A DNA stretch of 38,180 nucleotides from an uncultured Nitrosomonas sp. (lineage in GTDB: Bacteria > Pseudomonadota > Gammaproteobacteria > Burkholderiales > Nitrosomonadaceae): assembly GCF_902826915.1 (NCBI RefSeq), contig NZ_CADEGP010000022.1, positions 1 to 38,180 on the forward strand. Direction: 5' to 3'. Positions 16,489 through 27,232 of this stretch are shown one piece after another (the first letter of the stretch is position 1; each line of letters begins with the position of its first letter). Position numbers and translations under genes: made by a program. The notes under the pieces were generated by a model that saw only the letters and a program-made list of their open reading frames with translations, ran no database searches and was not told the DNA's origin.

Positions 16489-19287
16489 ATGAATGATGTT
16501 GATTCAGAGAACTATGAAGAAGTTAATAAGTTAGCAAATGATAAAGACTTACCATTGCGCGAGGACATTCGGTTTCTTGGACGCATTTTGGGCGATACGG
16601 TACGTGAGCAAGAAGGAGATAACGCCTTCGAATTAGTGGAAAATATACGCCAAATAGCAATTCGTTTTCATCGCGAGCAGGATCCCACTGCAAGGCATGA
16701 ATTGGAAGCGATACTCAAGCAATTAAGCGATAGAGACTCATTGCCAGTTGTTCGAGCCTTTAGTTATTTCTCACTGCTCTCCAATATTGCAGAGGATGTG
16801 CATCATAACCGGCGGCGGCGGGCTCACCTACGCGCCGGTTCAACGCCACAGGCGGGGAGTGTGACATTAGCGCTAGAGCGTGTATTGGAAAGCAGTAGTA
16901 ATGCACGAACAGTCCTTGCTGATTTTTTCAAGAAAGCGATTGTTTCTCCAGTCCTGACCGCACACCCAACCGAAGTACAGCGCAGAAGCATATTAGATTG
17001 TCAATTAGCCATTGAGCGCTTACTAAGAGAACGAGCATGGACTGAGTTAACTCCGAATGAGTTACGTCATAATGAAGAAAATCAGCGCGCTACAGTTCAA
17101 ATTTTGTGGCAAACACGCATGTTGCGCCCGACTCGTTTGTCCGTCTATGATGAGATTGAAAATGGTTTAGCGTATTACAGTTATACATTCTTAAGTGAAA
17201 TCCCATATATCTACGCAAAAATGGAAGATTTGCTCGAGCGTCGGCTGGTCAACGACATTCCATTGGTGACTTCGTTTCTGCGAATTGGAAGCTGGATTGG
17301 CGGCGATCGCGATGGCAATCCTTTTGTCACACACGAGGTCATGTTGCGCGCTGTGGAACGTCAATCAGCGGTGGCACTGGAATATTATATTGATGCCGCG
17401 CAAAAAATCGGTCGCTCCATGAGCTTGACCGAACGCTTGGTAGAGATCAGTGACGAAGTTAAAAATTTACTTGCCACCGCCCCGGATATCCCTAACCGGT
17501 CTGATGAACCTTATCGGCGCATTTTTCTGAGCATAGGCGCTCGTTTGGTCGCCACTGCAAAAAAATTTGGGCATCAAGTTTTGCAGCTAAGCACGGAAGA
17601 AACCAAAGAGCCTTACGTCGATAGTGCTGAATTTATGCACGATCTCGAGACAATCATTCAATCCCTGGAACGGCATAAATCTTCTTGGGTAGCTCGTGGC
17701 GAATTACGTAATTTGCGGCGAGCCGCAGATGTATTCGGTTTTCATCTTGCGCCTCTGGATATGCGGCAGCACAGCAAAATCCATGAAGGAGTAGTAAACG
17801 AATTATTTGAATACTACACCGGTCACAAGGATTATTTGCAACTGAGTGAGAAAGAACGAATCGATTGGTTATTGTTGGAAATCAACCGATTACATCCATT
17901 ATTGACTATTCCCTCGGAGTTTTCGGAAACGACGCAATCCGAATTACACATCTTGCAGTGCGCGGCTGAGATTCATCGGCGTTTCGGACGCGCAGCAATG
18001 CCGAATTATATTATCTCCATGACCACTGGGGTAATCAATATACTGGAAGTAGCATACTTGTTACGTCAAGTCGATTTGCTGCAAACTGGAGAATCCCCCC
18101 AGTTGCATCTCAATATTATCCCATTGTTTGAAACAATTTCTGATTTGCAAAGTTGCGGTGAAATTATGGATCAATTATTTTCACTACCCTATTATCGCAA
18201 GCTGTTAAGTTCAGTAGGCAGTGTACAGGAAGTCATGTTGGGGTATTCCGATAGCAATAAAGATGGTGGATTTATCGCTTCGAATTGGGAGATTTACAAG
18301 GCAGAAATTGCACTGACCAAGGTCTTTGCTAAACATCAGATTGGATTACGTCTATTCCATGGTCGTGGCGGCACTGTGGGGCGTGGCGGTGGGCCGAGTT
18401 ATCAGAGCATCTTGGCACAGCCTCCCGGTAGTGTGAATGGTCAGATACGTGTAACCGAACAGGGTGAAGTCATCAGCAGCAAATATGCAGAACCTGAGAT
18501 TGGGCGTCGCAACCTTGAAACTTTAGTGGCCGCGACAATGGAAGCAACTTTACTAGGCCATGACTCGATCGGCAAAAATGCAGATCGGTATTATCCCGCG
18601 ATGAGTAAACTCGCAGAGATTTCTTTTGCAGCTTATCAAGATTTAGTGTTCGGAACTCCGGGATTCAAGCAATTTTTTCTGGAATCAACACCTATTCGGG
18701 AAATGGCAGGTTTGCACATAGGCAGTCGACCACCCTCGCGCAGAAATTCCGATGACATTGAAGATTTACGTGCGATTCCATGGGTATTCAGCTGGAGTCA
18801 GAGTCGGATGATGCTGCCAGGCTGGTATGGTTTCGGCCACGCAGTGGAAACATTTGTGAGCCAACAAGATCAAAATGACCAAGGGCTCGCTTTATTGCAA
18901 GAAATGTACCAAAAATGGCCCTTTATGCAAACGCTGTTGTCGAATATGGATATGGTACTGGCTAAGACAGACATGGGTATTGCCTCACGCTACGCTGAAT
19001 TGGTAGACGATGTTGTACTGCGTAAGCAGATTTTTGAACGCATCCGAGAAGAGCGCGTGAGAAGTGAAAAGTGGCTATTTGCGATCACTGGTAATGTCGA
19101 GTTACTGCAAGATAATCCGACATTAGCACGCAGTATCCGCAATAGAATTCCTTATATCGATCCGCTCAATCACTTACAAGTAGAATTGCTTCGTCGCTAC
19201 CGATCTGGCGAAGATAGTGAAGAAGTTAAACGTTCTATCCATCTCACCATCAACGGTGTAACAGCAGGATTACGCAATAGTGGTTAA
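16489..19287 (+). CDS. ppc: Phosphoenolpyruvate carboxylase
   Basis: The enzyme makes oxaloacetate from PEP and bicarbonate and so refills the TCA cycle; in an autotroph it also contributes to carbon assimilation. The 932-residue protein carries all major PEPC signatures: the catalytic His159 in LTAHPTEVQRR, the SWIGGDRDGNPFV block, GYSDSNKDGG, the glycine-rich FHGRGGTVGRGGGP loop, and the typical C-terminus NGVTAGLRNSG. Length is slightly above the usual 880-900. The ATG at 16489 follows a divergent intergenic region shared with hemC; no strong ribosome binding site is seen. An M16-like gene starts 58 bp after the stop. Confidence 0.97.
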   Translation: MNDVDSENYEEVNKLANDKDLPLREDIRFLGRILGDTVREQEGDNAFELVENIRQIAIRFHREQDPTARHELEAILKQLSDRDSLPVVRAFSYFSLLSNIAEDVHHNRRRRAHLRAGSTPQAGSVTLALERVLESSSNARTVLADFFKKAIVSPVLTAHPTEVQRRSILDCQLAIERLLRERAWTELTPNELRHNEENQRATVQILWQTRMLRPTRLSVYDEIENGLAYYSYTFLSEIPYIYAKMEDLLERRLVNDIPLVTSFLRIGSWIGGDRDGNPFVTHEVMLRAVERQSAVALEYYIDAAQKIGRSMSLTERLVEISDEVKNLLATAPDIPNRSDEPYRRIFLSIGARLVATAKKFGHQVLQLSTEETKEPYVDSAEFMHDLETIIQSLERHKSSWVARGELRNLRRAADVFGFHLAPLDMRQHSKIHEGVVNELFEYYTGHKDYLQLSEKERIDWLLLEINRLHPLLTIPSEFSETTQSELHILQCAAEIHRRFGRAAMPNYIISMTTGVINILEVAYLLRQVDLLQTGESPQLHLNIIPLFETISDLQSCGEIMDQLFSLPYYRKLLSSVGSVQEVMLGYSDSNKDGGFIASNWEIYKAEIALTKVFAKHQIGLRLFHGRGGTVGRGGGPSYQSILAQPPGSVNGQIRVTEQGEVISSKYAEPEIGRRNLETLVAATMEATLLGHDSIGKNADRYYPAMSKLAEISFAAYQDLVFGTPGFKQFFLESTPIREMAGLHIGSRPPSRRNSDDIEDLRAIPWVFSWSQSRMMLPGWYGFGHAVETFVSQQDQNDQGLALLQEMYQKWPFMQTLLSNMDMVLAKTDMGIASRYAELVDDVVLRKQIFERIREERVRSEKWLFAITGNVELLQDNPTLARSIRNRIPYIDPLNHLQVELLRRYRSGEDSEEVKRSIHLTINGVTAGLRNSG

Positions 19288-19345
19288 TTGCAAATTTTAT
19301 AACATGCTTGCTCTGATGAGCGTACTGCAGGAGGTTTTGGTGCCC

Positions 19346-20644
19346 ATGAAACAATTCTTCTTTTTTATACTGCTTGGCCTTTATTCCCCGTGGGCATTAG
19401 CTTCGCTACCAATCCAATTTTGGCAGGCTTCTTCTGGGGCACAAGTATATTTCGTGGAGAATCATGATCTACCGATACTGGATGTGAGTGTCGAATTTGC
19501 GGCAGGTAGCAGTATGGATATCCCGAGTCAATCAGGTCGCGCCAACCTGGTGCAGCATCTGCTCAGCCTGGGTGCAGGCGGCTTGTCTGAAGATCAAATC
19601 GCCACTGCATTAGCCGATGTGGGAGCGCAAACCAGAAGTCATTTTGATCGGGATCGTGCCGGCATTGTTTTACGTACCTTGAGTAGTGAACTAGAGCGCA
19701 AACAAGCGCTGGATGTATTTTCCCGTATTATTCAATCCCCGGAATTCCCGCAAGCTATCTTGTCGAGGGAAAAAGCAAGAATTATTTCAAGTATAAGAGA
19801 ATCAAGCACTAAACCGGATTATATCGCCGAACGCGAATTAATGAAGATGCTATACGGCAATCATCCCTATGGATTCAATGAGCGGGGTGAAATTGAGACG
19901 CTCGATAAATTACAACGCGAGGATCTACTCACTTTTTATCGCTCCCATTATGTGGCAGAAGGTGCTGTGATAGCAATTATCGGTGATGTAACTCGACTTG
20001 AAGCAGCAGCAATTGCAGAAAAATTGACTGCAAGCTTACCTTCGACAGGGCAATCAAAGGACGTTCCGCAAGTCATACTTCCGAAGGCAGAAATAAAAAG
20101 GCTACCCCACCCCGCCGCACAAAGTCACATCCAACTGGCTTACCCAGGATTGCGCCGGAATGATCCCGACTATTTTTCCCTGCTGGTTGGAAATCATATC
20201 CTAGGAGGCGGAGGGTTTGTTTCACGCCTGATGGAAGAAGTACGACAACGACGTGGTTTAGCTTATAGCGTTTACAGTTTTTTTGCACCATATAAAGAGC
20301 AAGGGCCGTTTCAAATTGGCTTGCAAACTAAAAAAGAGCAATCCGAGGAAGCATTTGCTTTAACCCAAAAAATACTTAAAGATTTTGTATTGAATGGCCC
20401 AACGGAAAAAGAAGTAGTAGCAGCCAAACAAAATATTATCGGTGGTTTTCCACTGCGGATTGACAGTAATAGCAAAATATTAGGTTTTCTATCCGTAATC
20501 GGTTTTTATCAATTGCCACTTACTTATCTGACAGATTATCTGGAAGCCGTTGAAGCAGTAACTACCGAGCAAATTCAGCAAGCATTTCAGCGGCGAATCC
20601 AGCCCAATGGCATGGTAGCCGTCATTGCCGGAGCGATTGAGTAA
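19346..20644 (+). CDS. M16 peptidase family protein without zinc motif (beta-type subunit)
   Basis: A signal peptide (MKQFFFFILLGLYSPWALA) is followed by two M16 domains (about 25-220 and 225-430), so the mature protein of about 413 residues is likely periplasmic. In the N-terminal domain the zinc-binding HxxEH is replaced: the matching stretch reads NLVQHLLSLGAGG. The C-terminal domain keeps the Arg/Tyr pair segment (RRGLAYSVYSFF). This is the pattern of the non-catalytic subunit in heterodimeric bacterial M16B proteases, but no catalytic partner is adjacent. The frame is open to a GTG at 19280; AGGAGG at 19329-19334 favours the GTG at 19340 (5-nt spacing) or the ATG at 19346 (11 nt). I chose the ATG because it opens the signal peptide cleanly. 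Confidence 0.85.
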   Translation: MKQFFFFILLGLYSPWALASLPIQFWQASSGAQVYFVENHDLPILDVSVEFAAGSSMDIPSQSGRANLVQHLLSLGAGGLSEDQIATALADVGAQTRSHFDRDRAGIVLRTLSSELERKQALDVFSRIIQSPEFPQAILSREKARIISSIRESSTKPDYIAERELMKMLYGNHPYGFNERGEIETLDKLQREDLLTFYRSHYVAEGAVIAIIGDVTRLEAAAIAEKLTASLPSTGQSKDVPQVILPKAEIKRLPHPAAQSHIQLAYPGLRRNDPDYFSLLVGNHILGGGGFVSRLMEEVRQRRGLAYSVYSFFAPYKEQGPFQIGLQTKKEQSEEAFALTQKILKDFVLNGPTEKEVVAAKQNIIGGFPLRIDSNSKILGFLSVIGFYQLPLTYLTDYLEAVEAVTTEQIQQAFQRRIQPNGMVAVIAGAIE

Positions 20645-20657
20645 AAAAATTTGCTGT

Positions 20658-21684
<1,027 letters not shown>

Positions 21685-21698
21685 TCTTGAGAATATAA

Positions 21699-21950
<252 letters not shown>

Positions 21951-22201
21951 GGATCCTAGATTCATTCTCTCAAATAAAATTATACCTTTCCTGAGAAATC
22001 AGACAATTTTCTCCGCTTAATCCTCAGTGCAATAAGAGTAATTTTCGTTTAATCTTTGCTTCGCAAGCCTGGATCATCACCTTAATGACTCAAGCTAGCA
22101 ACAAGAATGGTTACTGCAGCATAGATATCAGAAGCAACCACCATAAAGAATGTACTTGACAAAGTTAAAATTAGCGTTAGCTCAAATTCTCTGAGACTCA
22201 A

Positions 22202-23044
22202 ATGGATCCTTGCACAATAGTCACTAACGTTCGGTCTATTTTTTCCTTACCCGATGCTGTGTTTCGCATTAATGATTTAATTGACTCAGGGGAAGCAACA
22301 AATACTGAATTAGAACGTATCATCTTAAGTGACCCCGCACTAACAGCAAAACTATTGAAGTTCGCAAACAGTACTTATTTTGGTTTCTCTGGAAAAATTG
22401 AAACCGTTATGAAAGCCATCTCGATCATCGGACATAAAGAATTACGCAATCTGGTGATTGCATCATCAGTGACCACAACTTTTAAAGGAATTTCACCTGA
22501 TCTGGTCAACATGGACATGTTCTGGAATCACAGCATTACGAGTGGTGTAACCGCGCGCTTATTAACGTCAAGCGTTGATAGCCGGGAGCGTTTTTTCATC
22601 GCTGGACTGTTACATGATGTTGGACGATTAATTCTTTTTAGTCAATTTCCCAAAGAATCTGCAAAAATATTACATTGCTTGAATCAAGGTGAAGATACTG
22701 CAATCCAGGAGGAACGAAAGATTTTTGGTTTCACCAGTGCACAATTGGGTGCCGAACTTTTAAAGCAATGGAAATTACCACTTAACATATGGAAAATGGT
22801 CGAATATCAATCTGACCCCATGAAGAATGAAGAATATCAGTCTGATGCCAGCACACTTTGTGCGGCTATAAGTATCGCCAACTATATCCAACCTTGTACT
22901 AATCAACCGATAAACCTCGAAGCAGCCATATCAGATCGCGCTCTTAAAACATGGAGTTATCTCGGCTTAACAGCAGAAATTGTAGAATCGGTGATTACCG
23001 TAGCTAAATTGCAAGTTATTGAAGTATTCAATGCCATCCATTAA
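22202..23044 (+). CDS. HDOD domain regulatory protein
   Basis: The 280-residue protein is one HDOD domain (about 10-210) with a short C-terminal helical extension. Recognisable parts are the SDPALTAKLLKFANS segment (43-57), MKAISIIGHKELRNLV and GLLHDVGRL. The last keeps the HD pair (His138, Asp139) that many HDOD proteins lose. HDOD proteins act as signalling scaffolds in motility and stress pathways, sometimes with c-di-GMP, and usually without proven enzyme activity. It stands 171 bp before a second HDOD protein and upstream of pilT-pilU, which hints at a role in pilus control. There is no clear ribosome binding site before the ATG. Confidence 0.82.
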   Translation: MDPCTIVTNVRSIFSLPDAVFRINDLIDSGEATNTELERIILSDPALTAKLLKFANSTYFGFSGKIETVMKAISIIGHKELRNLVIASSVTTTFKGISPDLVNMDMFWNHSITSGVTARLLTSSVDSRERFFIAGLLHDVGRLILFSQFPKESAKILHCLNQGEDTAIQEERKIFGFTSAQLGAELLKQWKLPLNIWKMVEYQSDPMKNEEYQSDASTLCAAISIANYIQPCTNQPINLEAAISDRALKTWSYLGLTAEIVESVITVAKLQVIEVFNAIH

Positions 23045-23215
23045 CTGACACCTTGAAAGAATATGTTCTCAGTCAACCCGTGCTTTCTCGCGCCTTGCGC
23101 TATATATTTCTTTTATTACATAAGCTTGTAATGCCACACAAAAACTCAATTCATTTCAATTCTGGACGATAACTAGGTGCATGCAGGATAACGTGAAGTT
23201 ATAGAGGAAAATAGG

Positions 23216-24457
23216 ATGGAAGTTTATCTTGGCAGGCTACCGATTCTGGATAGCAAACAAAATTTAGTGGCGTTTGAGCTTTTATTTCGCACCAATCAAA
23301 ATAACATCGCTGAGGTTACCGATAATTCTGCTGCTTCAGCCAATGTCATCATTGATACCTATGGTCAATTAGGTATTGAGAATGTGATCGGCAAACGGCG
23401 CGGCTTTATTAAAGTTGACGCTAAGTTATTGATGAATGATGCAATCTGCATGCTCCCAAAGAAACATGTAGTCCTCGAAATTTTGAGAAGTGTAGAGATT
23501 AATGATGAAATCATACAACGCTGTTTATTCTTAAAACAAAAAGGTTATCAGTTGGCGCTTTCGAATGTCGTTCAGCTAGATCAGCGGTTTGAACGCATCA
23601 TGCCGCTTATTAATATAGTTAAGATTAATATTACTGCACTAAACCACAATAACTTACTCAATCTTATAAAGAATCTAAGGCGCTGGCCGGTGTTATTACT
23701 GGCGGAGAAAGTTGAAAGTAAGGAAATCGCCCGAAATTGTATCGCGCTGAACTTTCAAATGCTGCAAGGCTTTTATTTTGCAAAACCAGAAATTATTACT
23801 GGAAAACGTATTGATCCCTCGAAGCTATCTCTATTGAAACTATTGCTGTTAGTAGTTAAAGACGGTGAAGTAACTGAAATTGAGAACGAGCTCAAGTTTC
23901 AACCCGGCTTAAGCTATAACTTGTTACGCATGGTAAATTCCGCTGCGGGCGGTTTGCCAAGCACGATTAACTCGATTAAACGAGCCATTATGATTATTGG
24001 CCGGAAACAGCTTCAACGCTGGATCCAGATATTGCTCTATGCCGCTAAGCAAAGGGATGGTGGCGCGTCGGATGCGTTAATGCAGACAGCCACAGTGCGT
24101 GGCAGATTGTTAGAAGCAATTGCCATTGCGGATCGTCCACACGATAAAAATCATCAGGATCGTGCCTTTATGGTAGGCGTTCTATCGTTACTGGATACTT
24201 TGCTCGGGATGGAAATGTCCGAGCTTGTTAGTACGCTAAGTATTCAAAAAGATATGGGCGAAGCTCTATTGACACGACGAGGTTATTTGGGGCATCAACT
24301 GGAATTAATTGAAGCCCATGAAAAGGGTGAATATGAAACAGTGTCATCAATTTTGTCAGAAATGGGATTTATCAACATGGATGAATTCATCAAGCTGGAA
24401 TTGGAAGCCACAGCGTGGGCTAATCGAATCAAGGATGCGGTTAATCAATCCACGTAA
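23216..24457 (+). CDS. Degenerate EAL-HDOD signalling protein (YuxH type)
   Basis: The 413-residue protein joins an N-terminal EAL-like domain (about 1-195) to a C-terminal HDOD domain (about 200-400), as in YuxH/CdgJ-type proteins. The EAL motif is altered to ELL (21-23, in AFELLFR), and the DDF loop that binds metal in active phosphodiesterases is SNV (116-118, in YQLALSNV). c-di-GMP hydrolysis is therefore unlikely; binding or a protein-interaction role is more probable. The Vibrio cholerae relative CdgJ influences motility and pilus behaviour. GAGGAAAATAGG precedes the ATG at 23216. pilT follows after 285 bp. Confidence 0.87.
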   Translation: MEVYLGRLPILDSKQNLVAFELLFRTNQNNIAEVTDNSAASANVIIDTYGQLGIENVIGKRRGFIKVDAKLLMNDAICMLPKKHVVLEILRSVEINDEIIQRCLFLKQKGYQLALSNVVQLDQRFERIMPLINIVKINITALNHNNLLNLIKNLRRWPVLLLAEKVESKEIARNCIALNFQMLQGFYFAKPEIITGKRIDPSKLSLLKLLLLVVKDGEVTEIENELKFQPGLSYNLLRMVNSAAGGLPSTINSIKRAIMIIGRKQLQRWIQILLYAAKQRDGGASDALMQTATVRGRLLEAIAIADRPHDKNHQDRAFMVGVLSLLDTLLGMEMSELVSTLSIQKDMGEALLTRRGYLGHQLELIEAHEKGEYETVSSILSEMGFINMDEFIKLELEATAWANRIKDAVNQST

Positions 24458-24742
24458 AAATTATATTTGATCTTGCAATATTGTTGAAAACAGCCATTAG
24501 CCAACTTGCCTCAATTTTTTATTTGCTCTGTCCGTTAACAAACGAGCTGGCTACTGATTGATCGCATTAACAGGCAGTTGAAATACGTTTTCAAGGAAGT
24601 CTGCACAAAGCAAGAGCGGGCAAAATAGGCTTAGCTCTCAACGTTGCAACAGCAAGGCAGATGGCCTTTCACAACAATTTGTCAGACTGATCAGTTGTAG
24701 AACACCCCCATTACATTTTGTATCGTCACAAGAGGACACCTA
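24458..24742. other. Non-coding region before pilT
   Basis: No gene is seen in these 285 bp. The pilT promoter presumably lies here, but no sigma-54 or clean sigma-70 site was found. An imperfect inverted repeat with about 12-nt arms (ACAATTTGTCAG and CTGATCAGTTGT, 24674-24698) is the only structure noted, about 45 bp before pilT. Confidence 0.5.
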
Positions 24743-25786
24743 ATGAATATTGTCGAGCTACTCGCCTTTGTGGTTAAAAACAACGCTTCTGATTTACATT
24801 TATCTGCGGGCATGTCTCCGATGATCCGGGTGCATGGTGACATCCGTCGCATCAATTTGCCGGAAATGCCTCACAAAGACGTACACGCAATGATATATGA
24901 CATTATGAATGATGGTCAGCGCAAACTTTACGAAGAGCATCTGGAATGTGATTTCTCTTTTGCGATACCAAATCTCGCTCGTTTCCGAGTGAATGCATTC
25001 AATACACAACGCGGCGCTGCAGCAGTCATGCGAACGATTCCATCCAAGGTACTCAGTTTGGAAGATTTACGCGCACCCAAAATTTTTTCTGAAATTGCCA
25101 AGCAACCGCGTGGGGTTGTATTAGTAACAGGTCCTACCGGTTCAGGAAAGTCGACTACTCTCGCTGCAATGGTCAATGACATCAATGAGAATGAGTATGG
25201 CCATATTCTAACACTTGAAGACCCGATTGAATTTGTGCACGAAAGCAAGAAATGCCTGATAAATCAACGAGAAATAGGTCGAGATACCTTAAGTTTCTCA
25301 AATGCGCTGCGCTCCGCTCTGCGTGAAGACCCTGACATTATTCTAGTAGGCGAATTGCGCGACCTTGAAACCATACGATTGGCAATGACCGCAGCTGAAA
25401 CCGGTCACCTGGTATTTGGAACGCTGCATACCAGCTCGGCGGCCAAAACTATTGACCGTGTAATCGACGTGTTTCCGGCGGAAGAAAAAGAAATGATTCG
25501 CGCAATGCTATCGGAATCATTGCGCGCAGTAATTTCTCAGGCGCTGTTAAAAACCAAGGATGGCAAGGGGCGTGTAGCTGCACATGAAATTATGATTGGT
25601 ACTCCAGCGATTCGAAATTTAATCCGTGAAGGCAAAGTTGCACAAATGTATTCAGCGATACAAACGGGTCAGAATGCAGGTATGCAAACACTGGATCAGA
25701 ACCTAACCGATCTGGTAAAACGCAATGCCGTCTCAGTCGCAGAAGCCAGGGCACAAGCAATGAATAAAGACAATTTTAGGGTTTAG
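24743..25786 (+). CDS. pilT: Type IV pilus retraction ATPase PilT
   Basis: PilT is the hexameric ATPase that drives pilus depolymerisation and twitching. The 347-residue protein has an N-terminal PAS-like region with SDLHLSAG (16-23), a Walker A GPTGSGKST (130-138), the Asp box, a Walker B with catalytic Glu204 in ILVGELRD, the His box GTLHTSSA, and the C-terminal AIRNLIRE that is essential for retraction in PilT. An AGAGGA lies 7 nt before the ATG. pilU follows 39 bp later. It acts on the cytoplasmic face of the inner membrane, with PilC (9787-11010) as platform. Confidence 0.97.
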   Translation: MNIVELLAFVVKNNASDLHLSAGMSPMIRVHGDIRRINLPEMPHKDVHAMIYDIMNDGQRKLYEEHLECDFSFAIPNLARFRVNAFNTQRGAAAVMRTIPSKVLSLEDLRAPKIFSEIAKQPRGVVLVTGPTGSGKSTTLAAMVNDINENEYGHILTLEDPIEFVHESKKCLINQREIGRDTLSFSNALRSALREDPDIILVGELRDLETIRLAMTAAETGHLVFGTLHTSSAAKTIDRVIDVFPAEEKEMIRAMLSESLRAVISQALLKTKDGKGRVAAHEIMIGTPAIRNLIREGKVAQMYSAIQTGQNAGMQTLDQNLTDLVKRNAVSVAEARAQAMNKDNFRV

Positions 25787-25825
25787 TCGAGCAATCAAGT
25801 GTAATGTATATTTCAGGAGCAACCA

Positions 25826-26962
25826 ATGGATAAAGAACAAGCAGCAAAATTTATGTCGGATTTACTGCGCTTAATGCTGGGCAAGAAAGCCTCGGATCTG
25901 TTCATTACAGCTGGATTTCCACCTGCATTCAAAGTCGACGGAAAAATGACCCCGGTTTCTCAACAATCCTTAACCGTACAGCATACCGAAATGTTGGCCA
26001 AAGCAATTATGAATGAAAAGCAGGCCGGGGAATTTGAAGCCTCGCAAGAATGTAACTTTGCGATTAGCCCAGCCGGAATCGGACGCTTTCGTGTCAACGC
26101 ATTTGTTCAACAACAACGCGTTGGCATGGTATTACGTACTATCACCACCAAAATCCCTGAATTTGATGATTTAGCTCTACCGCAAGTGCTTAAGGAAGTT
26201 GTGATGAGCAAACGGGGTCTGGTAATTTTTGTCGGCGGAACCGGTTCTGGAAAATCGACATCCATGGCAGCATTGATTGGACATCGCAACAAAAATAGCT
26301 ATGGCCACATCATCACCATCGAAGATCCGGTGGAGTATGTTCACGAACACATTAACTGCGTCATCACCCAACGCGAAGTAGGAGTCGATACCGAATCATG
26401 GGAAGCCGCACTGAAAAACACGCTGCGGCAAGCCCCCGATGTCATATTGATCGGCGAAATCCGTGACCGCGAAACGATGGAACACGCGATTGCGTTTGCC
26501 GAAACCGGTCATCTTTGCATGGGAACATTACACGCCAACAGCGCCAACCAGGCACTTGATCGCATCATCAATTTTTTCCCGGAAGAACGCAGAGCACAGT
26601 TATTGATGGATTTATCGCTGAATTTGCGCTCATTGGTGGCACAACGATTGATCCCGGCTAAAGATAGCAAAGGAAGGGTTGCGGCTATCGAAGTTCTGCT
26701 TAATTCTCCGTTAATTTCGGATTTGATTTTTAAAGGCAATGTGCATGAAATCAAGACCATCATGAAAAGTTCGCGTGAAATGGGCATGCAAACCTTTGAT
26801 ATGGCACTGTTTGAACTCTATGAAGCCGGAAAAATCAGTTATGAAGATGCGCTGCGCAATGCCGACTCAATGAATGAACTGCGCCTGCAAATCAAGCTCG
26901 AGGGTGCTGAAGCTAAAACACAGGATATCCATTCGGGCATCTCACATCTGGCCATCACGTAG
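25826..26962 (+). CDS. pilU: PilT-like retraction ATPase PilU
   Basis: PilU is the PilT paralogue that assists retraction in a PilT-dependent way. The 378-residue protein has SDLFITAG (23-30), a Walker A of GGTGSGKST (137-145), catalytic-site IGEIRDRETM, the His box GTLHANSA and the longer C-terminal tail typical of PilU, in which the AIRNLIRE of PilT is replaced by SPLISDLIFKGN. An AGGAGC precedes the ATG. It is the second gene of the pilTU pair; a gene on the other strand of likely foreign origin follows. Confidence 0.95.
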   Translation: MDKEQAAKFMSDLLRLMLGKKASDLFITAGFPPAFKVDGKMTPVSQQSLTVQHTEMLAKAIMNEKQAGEFEASQECNFAISPAGIGRFRVNAFVQQQRVGMVLRTITTKIPEFDDLALPQVLKEVVMSKRGLVIFVGGTGSGKSTSMAALIGHRNKNSYGHIITIEDPVEYVHEHINCVITQREVGVDTESWEAALKNTLRQAPDVILIGEIRDRETMEHAIAFAETGHLCMGTLHANSANQALDRIINFFPEERRAQLLMDLSLNLRSLVAQRLIPAKDSKGRVAAIEVLLNSPLISDLIFKGNVHEIKTIMKSSREMGMQTFDMALFELYEAGKISYEDALRNADSMNELRLQIKLEGAEAKTQDIHSGISHLAIT

Positions 26963-27128
26963 GAACATATCGCGAAATTCCCGACTCTGAAATCTGCCCC
27001 GTTAATCTGAATTCTTCTTTCGCGACCTGACCCCCGTTATTGTGATGAGCCGAGCACTTGTCGCAGCAAACGGGTTGTAATTTGCTTGATGAAGGAAAGA
27101 GATCAGCGACGTTCATGCGGTGTATGAA
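26963..27128. other. GC-richer non-coding stretch, possible repeat or element remnant
   Basis: Between the pilU stop and the attC-like site there is no convincing gene. The stretch contains inverted arms TCGCGAAA (26970-26977) and TTTCGCGA (27018-27025) and, on the minus strand, a GGGGGTCAGGTC motif similar to sequences often found beside REP-associated transposases. An open minus-strand frame (26955-27263) crosses it but overlaps the GIY-YIG gene and has no recognisable domain. A repeat or element remnant is plausible, not shown. Confidence 0.35.
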
Positions 27129-27222
27129 ACCCAACATTTGAGGTGAGGGGCCGCAGGCGCGAGGCGGCTTGAGGAAACCTACCACAGCGGTTCCGCAGTT
27201 CCTCTTGACCGAGAAATTAGAC
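27129..27222 (-). repeat. Possible degenerate integron attC-like site
   Basis: On the minus strand, starting 11 bp after the GIY-YIG stop, GTCTAAT (R''-like, 27222-27216) is followed by TTCTCGGTCAAGAGG. The end of the element, CCTCACCTCAAAT, is followed by GTTGGGT (R'-like, GTTRRRY, 27135-27129). The layout resembles attC sites of about 60-140 bp, and GGTGAGG can pair with CCTC-TTG-ACC around a bulge. The outer R boxes pair poorly (3 of 7), which argues against a functional site. Treat as a hypothesis. Confidence 0.3.
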
Positions 27223-27232
27223 CCAGCAGGAG

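Noticed and set aside
20625..20657. Longer N-terminus for rsmD from a TTG
   Set aside because: It overlaps the preceding gene and adds residues not found in the family; the ATG at 20658 fits.
22156..22184. TTGACA upstream of the first HDOD gene as a promoter
   Set aside because: The -35 is perfect, but nothing like TATAAT lies 16-18 bp downstream.
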